From positions 1 through 64,000 of IMG/VR virus record IMGVR_UViG_3300037069_000805: a stretch of 64,000 nt of DNA; one strand, 5' to 3'. The position numbers were made by a program, and so were the translations under genes. Positions 29,878 through 39,012 of the stretch are shown one piece after another. Under the pieces are notes generated by a model, which was given only the letters and a program-made list of their open reading frames with translations, was not told where the DNA came from and made no database searches. This DNA is from a virus. The first letter of the stretch is position 1, and each line of letters opens with the position of its first letter.

Positions 29878-31743
29878 ATGCAAAAAGATAAAGAGATATT
29901 AAGCAATATCACTGTATACAGTAAGTATGCAAAACACAAACCTGAATTAGAACGTAGAGAAACATGGGAAGAATTAGTAACTAGAAATATGGAAATGCAT
30001 ATTGAAAAATATCCTAATTTAAAAAAGGATATTACAAATATGTATAATAAATTTGTATTTACTAAAAAAGTGTTACCATCTATGCGTAGTTTACAATTTG
30101 GGGGTCGAGCAATTAAATTAAACAATAGTAGAATATATAATTGTGCTTTCTTACCAGTTGATGATATTCGTAGTTTTAGTGAAACTATGTTTTTATTACT
30201 TGGAGGCACAGGAGTTGGTTACTCTGTACAAAATCACCACATAGATAAATTACCAGAAATTAGAAAACCAAATTACACAAGAAAGAAAAAATATGTGGTG
30301 CAAGATAGTATTATAGGTTGGGCAGATTCTATAAAAACACTATTTAAATCATATACAGGAAGTATAGGTTCTCATATTGAATTTGATTTATCTGATATTA
30401 GGGCTAAAGGTGCTTTATTAATTACAGCAGGAGGTAAAGCACCAGGACCTGAACCATTAAGAATAGCTTTAGTTAAAATTGAAGCTATTCTAAGAGAAAA
30501 AGAAGATGGTTCTAAATTAACAGATATAGAATGTCATGATATTCAATGTCATATAGCTGATGCTGTGTTAGCAGGTGGAATCCGCCGTGCTGCGATGATA
30601 TCATTATTTGACTTAGATAGTGACGCAATGTTAAATTGTAAAGCTGGAAATTGGTGGGAAACTAATCCACAAAGAGGTAGATCTAATAATTCAGTTACAT
30701 TATTACGTCATAAAATTGATAAAAAAACTTTTGATAAAGTTTGGGAAAGAATTGAAGCATCAGGAAGTGGTGAGCCAGGTATTTATCTTACAAATGATAG
30801 AGATTGGGGAACAAATCCATGTTGTGAAATAGCACTTAGACCTTATCAATTTTGTAATCTTGTAGAAATTAATATGTCAAATATTAAATCACAAGAAGAT
30901 TTAAATGAAAGATCACAAGCTGCAAGTTTTATTGCAACATTACAAGCATCTTATACAGATTTTCATTATCTTCGTGATATATGGAAAAAAAATACTGAAA
31001 AAGATGCATTATTAGGTGTATCAATGACTGGTATAGCTTCTAAATATAATTTAACTTTAAATTATGAAGAAGCAGCTAATATTGTAAAAGAGCAAAATAA
31101 ACAATTAGCTGAAATTCTTGGTATTAATCAAGCAGCACGTACAACTGCAGTTAAACCTGCAGGAACTACATCACTTGTATTAGGGACATCATCTGGAATT
31201 CATGCTTGGCATAATGATTATTATATAAGAAGAATGCGAATAGGTAAAAATGAAGCATTATATCATCATTTAGCTATTTATCACCCAGAATTATTAGAAG
31301 ATGAGTATTTCAACCCAAAATTACAAGCTGTTATCTCTGTTCCTCAAAAGGCTCCAGAAGATGCTATCACACGTCATGAATCTACGTTAGATTTACTTGA
31401 AAGAGTTAAATTTATATCTGCAAATTGGGTTAAAACAGGACATATTAAAGGACAAAATACACATAATGTATCTTGTACTGTATCTGTAAGACCTGATGAA
31501 TGGAAAATAATAGGAGAATGGATGTGGGTTAATAAAGATTATTACAATGGTTTATCTGTATTACCATATGATGGTGGTAGTTATCGTCAAACTCCTTTTA
31601 CTGACTGCACAAAAGAAGAATATGAAAAATTAATGGAAACATTAAATAATGTAGATTTATCTAAAGTTATAGAACTTCAAGATAATACTAATCTTAATGA
31701 TCAAGCAGCATGTTCAGGACCTAATGGATGTGAAATAACATAA
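29878..31743 (+). CDS. nrdJ: class II (B12-dependent) ribonucleotide reductase
   Basis: LLGGTGVGYSVQ (about residues 107-118), NPCCEIALRPYQFCN (about 313-327) and AVKPAGTTSLVLGTSSG (about 422-438) are the active-site loops of adenosylcobalamin-dependent ribonucleotide reductase, with the catalytic Cys in the NPCCE region. The C-terminal ACSGPNGC carries the redox pair. The 621 residues fit the monomeric class II form. It reduces NTPs to dNTPs; cofactor B12 would come from the host. It supplies dNTPs for replication. Confidence 0.92.
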   Translation: MQKDKEILSNITVYSKYAKHKPELERRETWEELVTRNMEMHIEKYPNLKKDITNMYNKFVFTKKVLPSMRSLQFGGRAIKLNNSRIYNCAFLPVDDIRSFSETMFLLLGGTGVGYSVQNHHIDKLPEIRKPNYTRKKKYVVQDSIIGWADSIKTLFKSYTGSIGSHIEFDLSDIRAKGALLITAGGKAPGPEPLRIALVKIEAILREKEDGSKLTDIECHDIQCHIADAVLAGGIRRAAMISLFDLDSDAMLNCKAGNWWETNPQRGRSNNSVTLLRHKIDKKTFDKVWERIEASGSGEPGIYLTNDRDWGTNPCCEIALRPYQFCNLVEINMSNIKSQEDLNERSQAASFIATLQASYTDFHYLRDIWKKNTEKDALLGVSMTGIASKYNLTLNYEEAANIVKEQNKQLAEILGINQAARTTAVKPAGTTSLVLGTSSGIHAWHNDYYIRRMRIGKNEALYHHLAIYHPELLEDEYFNPKLQAVISVPQKAPEDAITRHESTLDLLERVKFISANWVKTGHIKGQNTHNVSCTVSVRPDEWKIIGEWMWVNKDYYNGLSVLPYDGGSYRQTPFTDCTKEEYEKLMETLNNVDLSKVIELQDNTNLNDQAACSGPNGCEIT

Positions 31744-31745
31744 TT

Positions 31746-31955
31746 ATGGAAAAAGAAACAAAAGATTTATTAATAGAAGTTTATAAAAAATTTGGTGAAA
31801 ATAAAGGTTTACTTTTAAGAGGTAAAAATTCTTATACTGGAAATGAAGTAGCTGAAGAAATTGCTAATGAAACTAAAGTAGGAATGGATATTTATAAAAG
31901 TATAATTTCTTTAACTTGTGACTTGTTGTCAAGACAAAAACTTGAAATAAAATAG
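31746..31955 (+). CDS. 69-aa helical protein, unknown
   Basis: A helical, charged protein two bases after the reductase gene and therefore likely cotranscribed. No recognised family. Confidence 0.5.
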   Translation: MEKETKDLLIEVYKKFGENKGLLLRGKNSYTGNEVAEEIANETKVGMDIYKSIISLTCDLLSRQKLEIK

Positions 31956-31970
31956 AAAACAAATAATAAT

Positions 31971-32053
31971 AGAGAGAAGTACTTATAACTAAATGGATGT
32001 AACATTTATATGTCGTATAAGCTAAGTACTATTTGTGGAGCTTCTCTCTTTTA
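31971..32053 (+). terminator. branched terminator-like element
   Basis: AGAGAGAAG (31971-31979) pairs with CTTCTCTCT (32041-32049) and TTTT follows, a plausible intrinsic terminator after the reductase operon. The large apex contains CTTATA/TATAAG, an AATG/CATT hairpin and AGCTAAGT, the motif also seen at 9022. A longer ORF start at 32010 lies inside this fold, so I place the next gene start at 32070. Confidence 0.6.
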
Positions 32054-32069
32054 TTTAATAAATATAAAA

Positions 32070-32825
32070 ATGAATATAACAGCAGAAATAATTAATACAT
32101 TAGGAGATTCATATAAACTTAAAGAAATAATAAGACAAACTAGTTGTTTTTCTGGATTTAATTGTTCAATAACTTCTAGTAGTCATGATATAGGAAGTAT
32201 TATATTAGAAAAAAATAAAATAGATCAGTTAGGTATTGAAGATTTAAAATATTTCTTAGAAAATATTAAATTAGCTGGAACATTAGATTTTAAAATAATT
32301 GAAAAAAATGATGAAATACATTTAGAATTTGACTCAAAAGATTGTAAAGTTAAATCATATTATCAATATACTGGAATGTTAGTTAGATGTTCTTATAATA
32401 ATAGATCAGATACTTTCTTACCTATAGGCAAACACTTTATTAATATGTGTAAATATTTTCCTAAAACAGATAGAGGTAAATTATTTACAATAGCATGTAA
32501 TATATATTTAAGCAATAATACTACTACTGGCTATTCTTATAATTCTAATCATATTTTAATGCTAAATGCAGGATGTAAAATATTAACAACTAAAAAAATA
32601 AAGGAATTATTAGATTTAAATAACGGAATTAATGATAATTTCACTCTAGTTGATAAATTACATAATCCAGATAAAATATATATTGAAAATGAAAATGGAA
32701 TGAAATTATTTAATAAAGATAATCCACCAAAATATAATCCTAAAGCATTTAAAAAAGACTTATTTAACCTTGAAAATAATTCTAAAGAAAGTTATTTAAA
32801 AATAATAAAAAATGGAACTAAATAA
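32070..32825 (+). CDS. 251-aa protein, unknown
   Basis: A soluble alpha/beta protein with several Cys and Asn-rich stretches. It overlaps the SF2 helicase gene by 14 bases, so may be a partner. The start is the Met after the terminator-like fold. No family recognised. Confidence 0.5.
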   Translation: MNITAEIINTLGDSYKLKEIIRQTSCFSGFNCSITSSSHDIGSIILEKNKIDQLGIEDLKYFLENIKLAGTLDFKIIEKNDEIHLEFDSKDCKVKSYYQYTGMLVRCSYNNRSDTFLPIGKHFINMCKYFPKTDRGKLFTIACNIYLSNNTTTGYSYNSNHILMLNAGCKILTTKKIKELLDLNNGINDNFTLVDKLHNPDKIYIENENGMKLFNKDNPPKYNPKAFKKDLFNLENNSKESYLKIIKNGTK

Positions 32826-34080
32826 TAAAAAGACAAATATACATGAGGAAGCTTTAGAAAAATGGATTTATCAAGTTAAACATGGTACAGTACAATTAGT
32901 AACTGGTACAGGTAAAACATTTTTATTTCTTAAGGCATTATATACTATGCCAAAAGATATGACTAAACAACATTGGTTTTTAGCAGAAACAACTGAAAGA
33001 GAAAAAGATTTAAATAGAGAAATTAAAAAATATAATCAAATCTATAATGTAGATGTTTATAAAGATTATGATTTAAAATTTCATTGTTATCAATCTGTAT
33101 ATAAATGGTCAGGATTTAAATTAGGTTTAGTAGGATGTGATGAAATCCATGATCAATTAACTCCTGAATATTTTAAATTTCATTTAAATAATAATTATGA
33201 TGCTTGTTTAGGTCTAAGCGCTTTAATTAATAATACAACATCATATACAATTAAAAAAGATGATCAATTACATAAATTATTTGGTAAAGATATCATTAAT
33301 AAATTTGATATGTTGAATGTAATGGCACCAATATGTTATAAATATGATATGAATCAAGCACAATTAGATAATACATCAAGAAAGTTAAATATCTACATTA
33401 TTAAAAATAAATTAGATAATAATAATAAAACTATTTTAAGTGGTAATATGAAAAATAGATTTTATCAAACTGAACAAGAACATTATAAATATTTAAATGA
33501 TGTTTTCATTAAAGTAACTAATTTAGAAAGAAAAGATAATGAAGATATTTATGATTATGAAAATAGAAAAAATCTTGAAATAATTAAAGCATCTAATAGA
33601 AGATCTTCTTTTCTATATAGTTTACAAAGTAAATTAACATTATCAAAAGAATTATTATCTAATATTACTGAAAAAACTATAATTTTTGGAAATTATTTAC
33701 CAATGTTATATAATTTAACTACAAATGTAGTTTCATCAGCAAATAATGATGAAAATAATGAAAAAATTAGAGATGATTTTAATGAAAGTAAAATAAAAAC
33801 TATTGCATCATTTAAAAAACTAAAACAAGGTGCTAATCTTGATGGTGTTGATGTATGTTTAATTGTATCTTATTATAGTTCAGAAGTTGATCTTAGACAA
33901 AGAATGGGAAGACTTAGACAAAATGGAGATAAAGAAGGTAGTGTATTTATTATTGTTACAGAAAATACTCAAGAAGTAGTTTGGTTTAATACAATGATGG
34001 AAAATATTAAAGAACATAATATTATATTATGTGATAATGTAGATAATACTATAAAAGAATATATTAAAAATAAAAAATAA
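32812..34080 (+). CDS. SF2 helicase
   Basis: Walker A is LVTGTGKT (about residues 28-35), Walker B is VGCDEIHD (about 104-111), and motif VI is QRMGRLRQNGDKEG (about 363-376). The lobes of a superfamily 2 helicase are complete in 422 residues, with the DExH form. It likely remodels or unwinds DNA or RNA in early infection. Its TAA overlaps the next start. Confidence 0.8.
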   Translation: MELNNKKTNIHEEALEKWIYQVKHGTVQLVTGTGKTFLFLKALYTMPKDMTKQHWFLAETTEREKDLNREIKKYNQIYNVDVYKDYDLKFHCYQSVYKWSGFKLGLVGCDEIHDQLTPEYFKFHLNNNYDACLGLSALINNTTSYTIKKDDQLHKLFGKDIINKFDMLNVMAPICYKYDMNQAQLDNTSRKLNIYIIKNKLDNNNKTILSGNMKNRFYQTEQEHYKYLNDVFIKVTNLERKDNEDIYDYENRKNLEIIKASNRRSSFLYSLQSKLTLSKELLSNITEKTIIFGNYLPMLYNLTTNVVSSANNDENNEKIRDDFNESKIKTIASFKKLKQGANLDGVDVCLIVSYYSSEVDLRQRMGRLRQNGDKEGSVFIIVTENTQEVVWFNTMMENIKEHNIILCDNVDNTIKEYIKNKK

Positions 34081-34376
34081 TGAAATTAAAAAATATATTT
34101 ATAGTATATGATTATTTATTAATTAAAAATGATAGAAATTATAATTTATTAAAAACAGTAGAAGAATTACAAGAGTTAGCTCTCATACTTACACAAAGAT
34201 TAAATAAAGGTGATTTAATACCAGATTATAAAATAATTGAAGAAATAGGAGATGTTAATATAAGAATGAAAGTTCTTAATAAAATGTTTCCACAAGAAAA
34301 AATACAAAAAAGAATGACCTTTAAACTTAAGAAGTTTTTTGGTTTTATACAAACAGAAAAATATAAAAACATATAA
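34080..34376 (+). CDS. MazG-like NTP pyrophosphohydrolase
   Basis: VEELQEL (about residues 22-28) and EEIGDV (about 58-63) provide the acidic residues of an all-alpha NTP-PPase, spaced as in MazG-type proteins. At 98 residues it is a minimal single domain. It probably hydrolyses non-canonical or excess (d)NTPs, or ppGpp-like signals. It is coupled to the helicase by TAATG. Confidence 0.6.
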   Translation: MKLKNIFIVYDYLLIKNDRNYNLLKTVEELQELALILTQRLNKGDLIPDYKIIEEIGDVNIRMKVLNKMFPQEKIQKRMTFKLKKFFGFIQTEKYKNI

Positions 34377-34382
34377 ATAAAA

Positions 34383-35111
34383 ATGAAAATAAAATGTAAA
34401 CAATTAGGTAATAATAAATCAATATCATTAACAACAGAATACGATGTAATCGATGAATCAGATTCTCGTTATGCAGTAATTAATGATAAAGGTATTCAAA
34501 AAAATTATGCAAAAAGTTTATTTGATATTATACCTGAAGTACCTGTAATACCACCAGTAGAAGTTATTGATGAATTAAATATTGAAACTTCTATTGAAAA
34601 AACGGAAGATGATGAACAATCAATTGATAAATTAGCAATTAAAGTAATATGTCCTTTTATAGGAAGAAATAGATTTGAATATAATTCTGGAAATATTCTT
34701 ACAGTTTCAGGAATGTCAATTAGTTGTGGTATATTACAAATTGAAGGACTTAATTCTTTAATAACTCATTTAAATTCTATGAGAACTGCATTTGATACAT
34801 ATATGAGAAATCATGCAAATGTATTTATTTTAAATGAAGAAATTAATGTTGATGAAGTATTTAAAGATATTACAACATCTTTAGTACAAGATATTATTGC
34901 AGAATTTCAAGGAGAAGATGGTTCTGCAGTTTTATTACTATCAACAACAAATGATTCAATTGCTTCATCACCTGTATTAAAAGAAGCATTAAATGAAGTA
35001 TCTTCTACTGTAACAGCACTTAATCCAAATAGTGGTAATAATATTACTTTGTGGACAATTCTTACAGGTCATGAAGGAAACAATGATGAAGAAGATAATG
35101 AGGAAAGATAA
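34383..35111 (+). CDS. 242-aa protein, unknown
   Basis: An N-terminal beta domain (about residues 1-55), an acidic linker rich in Glu/Asp/Pro, then a helical domain (about 115-180) and a low-complexity acidic tail. No motif recognised. The hairpin at 35129 ends this transcription unit. Confidence 0.5.
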   Translation: MKIKCKQLGNNKSISLTTEYDVIDESDSRYAVINDKGIQKNYAKSLFDIIPEVPVIPPVEVIDELNIETSIEKTEDDEQSIDKLAIKVICPFIGRNRFEYNSGNILTVSGMSISCGILQIEGLNSLITHLNSMRTAFDTYMRNHANVFILNEEINVDEVFKDITTSLVQDIIAEFQGEDGSAVLLLSTTNDSIASSPVLKEALNEVSSTVTALNPNSGNNITLWTILTGHEGNNDEEDNEER

Positions 35112-35128
35112 TGAATAAATAATAATAG

Positions 35129-35170
35129 AAAAGCCACTACAGTCATATTGATTATAGTGGCTTTAATTTT
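35129..35170 (+). terminator. hairpin terminator
   Basis: AAAAGCCACTA (35129-35139) pairs with TAGTGGCTTT (35155-35164) followed by a T-rich tail to 35170. A longer ORF start at 35148 would lie in this hairpin, so the next gene is placed at 35178. Confidence 0.6.
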
Positions 35171-35177
35171 AAATAAA

Positions 35178-35570
35178 ATGAAAATATTTTTAGATGATGT
35201 TAGAATACCTAAAGATTGTATAAATTATATGTACAGAAGAATAGGACCCTTAAATCCTATTTATTTAGAAGAATGGAAAGTAGTTTCAAATTACGATGAA
35301 TTTGTACAAACATTACGAAAACATCATAGAGAAATAACACATATAAGTTTTGATCATGATTTAGGTGAAGATGTAGCACTTGCTGCAATAGAAAGAGGAA
35401 TGTCTAAAAGAAAAGCTCGTAAAAAATTAAAAAAGAATGTTCAATCTGGTTATGATTGTGCTAAATTTACTAAACAATTTTATATTGATTTAGGTAAAGA
35501 TTTACCAATAATGTTTGTACATAGTATGAATCCTGTTGGTACAGAAAATATTATTAATTTGTTTAAATAA
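35178..35570 (+). CDS. cyclic-phosphate processing receiver-like protein
   Basis: MKIFLDDVR (residues 1-9), ISFDHDLGED (about 55-64), SGYDCAKF and FVHSMNPVGTENI (about 112-124) match the cREC family, a receiver-like domain thought to act on cyclic phosphate RNA or nucleotide ends. Acidic residues are conserved. It may help RNA repair or signalling. One base separates its stop from the next gene. Confidence 0.6.
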   Translation: MKIFLDDVRIPKDCINYMYRRIGPLNPIYLEEWKVVSNYDEFVQTLRKHHREITHISFDHDLGEDVALAAIERGMSKRKARKKLKKNVQSGYDCAKFTKQFYIDLGKDLPIMFVHSMNPVGTENIINLFK

Positions 35571-35571
35571 A

Positions 35572-35892
35572 ATGAGTGGAAAGAGATATAATGAAGGGAA
35601 ATTAAAATGGAGTTTGGTTAGCTGGAAAGCCTTAGAACCAATGATTAAAGTACTAATGTTTGGAGCTGAAAAATACAGTCCAAATAATTGGAAAGGAGGA
35701 CTTAAATATACTGAAGTATGTGAAAGTATGCAAAGACATTTAAACTCCTTTATAGATGGTGAAAATGATGATAAAGAGAGTAAAATAGCTCACGTTGGAC
35801 ATATACTCTGTAACGCAATGTTTCTATCTTATATGTATCTTTTTAGAAAAGATATGGATGATAGATATATTGATAAAAATACTAAAGAATGA
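35572..35892 (+). CDS. dATP/dGTP diphosphohydrolase-like protein
   Basis: KRYNEGKLKWSLVSWKALE (residues 4-22), FGAEKYSPNNW (about 30-40) and MQRHLNSFIDGENDDKES...HVGHILCNAMFLSY (about 52-83) match the N-terminal domain family of phage dATP/dGTP diphosphohydrolases. It would turn over purine dNTPs, possibly to bias the dNTP pool. An ATG upstream (35536) is less likely since it overlaps the preceding gene. Its stop overlaps the next start. Confidence 0.6.
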   Translation: MSGKRYNEGKLKWSLVSWKALEPMIKVLMFGAEKYSPNNWKGGLKYTEVCESMQRHLNSFIDGENDDKESKIAHVGHILCNAMFLSYMYLFRKDMDDRYIDKNTKE

Positions 35893-36098
35893 AAATATTT
35901 GAAAAAAGAGAATTTACAGATGGTGGACCAAATGATAAAGGTTTTGTAATAGGTTATATAAAAGCTAAATCTAAAGAAGAAGCTCGGAATATATTAAATA
36001 TTAAACATGGTTTTATTCAACTATTTGAAATTTCATTAATTGATTTTTCAAAAAGAAAAATGGAAGCTTGGAAAAATTATAAAATATTTGATATATGA
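35889..36098 (+). CDS. 69-aa protein, unknown
   Basis: Basic, with no domain. It overlaps both neighbours by 4 bases, so it is part of the same operon. Function unknown. Confidence 0.5.
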   Translation: MKIFEKREFTDGGPNDKGFVIGYIKAKSKEEARNILNIKHGFIQLFEISLIDFSKRKMEAWKNYKIFDI

Positions 36099-36610
36099 GC
36101 TATATAAGAACACATAATGGATTTATGTTTAATTATTTAAATCCAGATGAAAGACAAATAGATATTGATGATATTGCACAAGCTTTATCTAATATACCTA
36201 GATGGTTAGGACATACAGGTCAACACTATTCTGTAGCACAACATTGTTGTTGGTGTTATGATTGGACAGATGGTAATAAATTAGAAGCTTTAATGCATGA
36301 TGCATCTGAAGCATATGTTGGAGATTGTCCTACTCCATTAAAAATATTATTACCAGACTATCAAGCAATGGAACATAAAGTTAGTATTATACTAGCTAAT
36401 AAATATAAATATAATTATCCTTATTCAAATGAAACACATTTTGTTGATAAAATAGCTTTAGCTTTTGAAAGACATAATGTAAAACACCTTGATATAAATT
36501 ATTTACCATTAACATATATACCAGAGCCTATAGAAATATGGACTCATAAAAGAGCTAAAAGAGAATTTTTGAAAAGATTTAATGCTGAAATGAATGGAAA
36601 AATTATTTAA
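36095..36610 (+). CDS. HD-domain nucleotide phosphohydrolase
   Basis: HYSVAQHC (about residues 43-50) and LEALMHDASEAYVGD (about 63-77) supply the His, HD and terminal Asp metal ligands of a phage HD hydrolase related to YfbR 5'-nucleotidases. It probably dephosphorylates dNMPs. Genes on both sides handle dNTPs. Confidence 0.75.
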   Translation: MSYIRTHNGFMFNYLNPDERQIDIDDIAQALSNIPRWLGHTGQHYSVAQHCCWCYDWTDGNKLEALMHDASEAYVGDCPTPLKILLPDYQAMEHKVSIILANKYKYNYPYSNETHFVDKIALAFERHNVKHLDINYLPLTYIPEPIEIWTHKRAKREFLKRFNAEMNGKII

Positions 36611-36758
36611 AGACAGATTAAATTGTTTAAAAAGTAGATTAAAATCTGCAACAGGTGTTAAGTTAACTAAAGTTAGAAATGAATGTGAAGTATCTTTTAT
36701 AAATGGTCAAATTCACGAATTAACACAATTAGCTTATAAATTAAATATTAAATTATGA
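36594..36758 (+). CDS. 54-aa basic protein, unknown
   Basis: A small basic protein that starts inside the end of the HD gene and ends 10 bases before thyX. No family recognised; tight packing supports it. Confidence 0.45.
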   Translation: MEKLFKDRLNCLKSRLKSATGVKLTKVRNECEVSFINGQIHELTQLAYKLNIKL

Positions 36759-36768
36759 AAATGATAGA

Positions 36769-37431
36769 ATGAATGTAGAGTTAATAAGTAAAACTATTGG
36801 AGTAAATAGTTATAAAGAATTAGATAATAATGAAATTATTGCAGCAATTGCAAGACATGGTGTTATTAAAGAAGATAAAGGAAAGCTTGTGAAATATCTT
36901 ATGGATAATGCACATTGGTCACCTTTACAACATATTTCTTTTGGTTTTAAAATTGAAACTAGAAGAAGTATATCAGCTCAGATATTTAGACATCGTAGTT
37001 TAAATGGACAAGAGTGGAGTTTAAGATATGCAGAACCATTAGGTTTTGAAGAAATTAAACTTAGAAAAGAACATCCAACTAATAGACAGAGTAGTCTAGA
37101 AATATTTGACCCTTTAGTTAAAGAAAATGGATTAATAAAATTGTCACAATTATATAAAGAAGCATTAGAACATATAGAATGGTTATATAACAAATCTATA
37201 GAATTAGGTGTGGCAAAAGAATGCGCTAGAGATATATTACCTCTATGTACAAAAACTACAATTCATATTACAGGTACTTTAAGAGATCTTCTAGTATTTC
37301 TAAATGTAAGATGTGATGAACATGCACAAAAAGAAGTTAGAGATATTGCAACAAGAATAGGAGAAGAACTTGAAAAAGAACTTCCTGAAATTATGCAAAC
37401 TATCGATTGGAAGAATGGAATGTTCATGTAA
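36769..37431 (+). CDS. thyX: flavin-dependent thymidylate synthase ThyX
   Basis: RHRSLNGQEWSLRYAE (about residues 74-89) is the RHR-7x-S signature of ThyX, and HISFGF and RRSISAQIF flank it. The 220-residue length is typical. ThyX makes dTMP from dUMP using FAD and methylene-tetrahydrofolate. It would work with the dUTPase and reductase to make dTTP. Confidence 0.9.
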   Translation: MNVELISKTIGVNSYKELDNNEIIAAIARHGVIKEDKGKLVKYLMDNAHWSPLQHISFGFKIETRRSISAQIFRHRSLNGQEWSLRYAEPLGFEEIKLRKEHPTNRQSSLEIFDPLVKENGLIKLSQLYKEALEHIEWLYNKSIELGVAKECARDILPLCTKTTIHITGTLRDLLVFLNVRCDEHAQKEVRDIATRIGEELEKELPEIMQTIDWKNGMFM

Positions 37432-37447
37432 TTTAAAATAGAAAATA

Positions 37448-37615
37448 ATGGAACAGAAATTAGTTAAAGTTACACATAGAAATCCTTATTTTGAAGAGCA
37501 TAGTTTTTATTTAAATTTTGATTTAAAAAGAGGATTCAGAGTAATAAGTCAGATATATTATCCTGAAACTAAAGATGTTTATGCACATACAATGTATTTA
37601 ATACAGAAAGATTAA
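37448..37615 (+). CDS. 55-aa protein, unknown
   Basis: A small basic/aromatic protein whose TAA overlaps the next ATG. No domain recognised. Confidence 0.45.
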   Translation: MEQKLVKVTHRNPYFEEHSFYLNFDLKRGFRVISQIYYPETKDVYAHTMYLIQKD

Positions 37616-37707
37616 TGAAATATACAGATATAATGATTGATATAGAAACTCTAGGTAGAACACCTGGTTGTGCTATAATTCAAATTGCAAAGAAATTAAA
37701 ACAATAA
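37615..37707 (+). pseudogene. truncated 3'-5' exonuclease fragment
   Basis: The 30-residue product contains MIDIETLGRTPGCAIIQIA, which is the ExoI motif of DnaQ/RNase T-type 3'-5' exonucleases (the Asp and Glu pair and following strand), and then stops. Motifs II and III and the rest of the domain are missing, and the next gene is unrelated. It appears to be a deletion remnant of a phage exonuclease, or a short retained peptide. Confidence 0.6.
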
Positions 37708-37710
37708 TTT

Positions 37711-38115
37711 ATGAGTAAATTAAAATACGAAACTAAAAAAGTAATTGATTCTTTTGATTGGGATGATTTAGTTCGAGAAACTTATAAAAAACCTTATTGT
37801 TTTCAACAGCAAGACGGATGTCAAAGTAGAGGTGTTGTTAATATTACAATTTCTAAAGATGATATTGAAGATTATGATTTTGAAAATGATACATTACCAT
37901 TTAAAATAAATGGAAATGAAATGGGTGTTAGTTTTAAAGGTTGGTTAGAAACTTCCGAAGAAGATATTAATAAAGATAATCCTGAGTTATATCCTAATGC
38001 AAATAAATTATTTTGGTCAAGAAATTTTTATCCTGCATTAGATGTAGTTGCAAATGATTTATGTAAAAAAGGATTAATTGAACCAGGTGATTATGTAATT
38101 AATATTGATTGGTAA
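37711..38115 (+). CDS. 134-aa acidic protein, unknown
   Basis: An acidic protein with a QQDGCQSRG turn near residue 33, alternating helix and beta segments, and a last segment rich in Asp. It overlaps the next gene by TAATG. Function unknown. Confidence 0.5.
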   Translation: MSKLKYETKKVIDSFDWDDLVRETYKKPYCFQQQDGCQSRGVVNITISKDDIEDYDFENDTLPFKINGNEMGVSFKGWLETSEEDINKDNPELYPNANKLFWSRNFYPALDVVANDLCKKGLIEPGDYVINIDW

Positions 38116-38801
38116 TGAAAAGAATCTGGCATATTAGTGATACTCACACTTATCATGATTTACTATTAGTTCCAGATAATATAGATATTGTAATATTTAG
38201 TGGTGATTGTAGTAACCCTAGAGATAAATTATTAAGCTCTTATGAAATTAAAACATTTATATCTTGGTTTAAAGAATTACCTATTAAACATAAAATATTT
38301 GTAGCAGGTAATCATGATATAGGTATTGAAAAAGGATTAGTTCAAAGAATTGATTTCTCTGGATATAATATTTATTATTTAGAAAATGATTATATAAATA
38401 TTGAAGGAATAAAAATATTTGGTAGTCCTTTAACACCTAGTTTTGGTTCTGGTTGGGCTTTTAATAAAGATAGAAGTAAAATCAATAAATACTGGTCTGA
38501 AATTGATGAAGATACAGATATTGTAGTTGTTCATGGACCTCCTAAGGGAATATTAGATTTATCTTACAGTAGAGATGGTATTTTAGAATATTGTGGCTGT
38601 AATAGCCTTAAAAAGCATATTTTAAATAGAATAAAACCAAAGTTTTGTTTATTTGGGCATATACATAATTGTGAAGATATTATTAATGCTGGAGTAACCA
38701 AATTATCTAATTATAATACTATCTTTAGTAATGGTTCAGTAGTAACTGATCGTAAGTTTGGAATATTAACTTCAAATGGTAATATATTAGAATATATATA
38801 A
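38115..38801 (+). CDS. calcineurin-like metallophosphoesterase
   Basis: HISDTH (about residues 5-10), FSGDCSNP (about 28-35), GNHDIG (about 64-69), VVHGPP (about 142-147) and FGHIHN (about 179-184) give the complete five-block metal site of the calcineurin family. A start at 38109 is possible but the TAATG coupling favours 38115. The substrate is unknown: nucleotide, DNA end or phosphoprotein. Confidence 0.85.
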   Translation: MKRIWHISDTHTYHDLLLVPDNIDIVIFSGDCSNPRDKLLSSYEIKTFISWFKELPIKHKIFVAGNHDIGIEKGLVQRIDFSGYNIYYLENDYINIEGIKIFGSPLTPSFGSGWAFNKDRSKINKYWSEIDEDTDIVVVHGPPKGILDLSYSRDGILEYCGCNSLKKHILNRIKPKFCLFGHIHNCEDIINAGVTKLSNYNTIFSNGSVVTDRKFGILTSNGNILEYI

Positions 38802-38812
38802 ATTAAAAAAAT

Positions 38813-38959
38813 ATGAATAAAATAACAGCTGATTATGATTATGTATCAGGTCATTTAAGATACGGACATCTTGAATTAGAATTAAACGATGAAGGTGAAT
38901 TAATTATAGATGATTTTGAAGTAAATGATCGTGGAGATCTTGGTAAAATAGAATATTAA
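38813..38959 (+). CDS. 48-aa acidic protein, unknown
   Basis: A very acidic peptide (repeated Asp/Glu), the last plus-strand gene before the convergent terminator. No domain. Short acidic proteins in phages may inhibit DNA-binding host proteins, but nothing here proves that. Confidence 0.5.
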   Translation: MNKITADYDYVSGHLRYGHLELELNDEGELIIDDFEVNDRGDLGKIEY

Positions 38960-38971
38960 AAAATTAAGTAT

Positions 38972-39009
38972 AAAAAAAGGGGCAACTACATTTGTAGCAC
39001 CCCTTTTTA
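38972..39009. terminator. bidirectional terminator between convergent blocks
   Basis: An A-run plus GGGG (38972-38982) pairs with CCCC plus a T-run (39000-39008), with an inner CTACA/TGTAG stem. Read on either strand it gives a G/C stem followed by T residues. It separates the plus-strand block from the minus-strand block, so it ends both. Confidence 0.85.
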
Positions 39010-39012
39010 TTT

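Noticed and set aside
29790-30209. 139-aa minus-strand frame
   Set aside because: It lies antisense to the start of the ribonucleotide reductase and has the composition expected of an AT-rich shadow.
32010-32069. Upstream start for the 251-aa protein
   Set aside because: The extra codons lie inside the terminator-like fold at 31971-32053 and would need translation through its stem.
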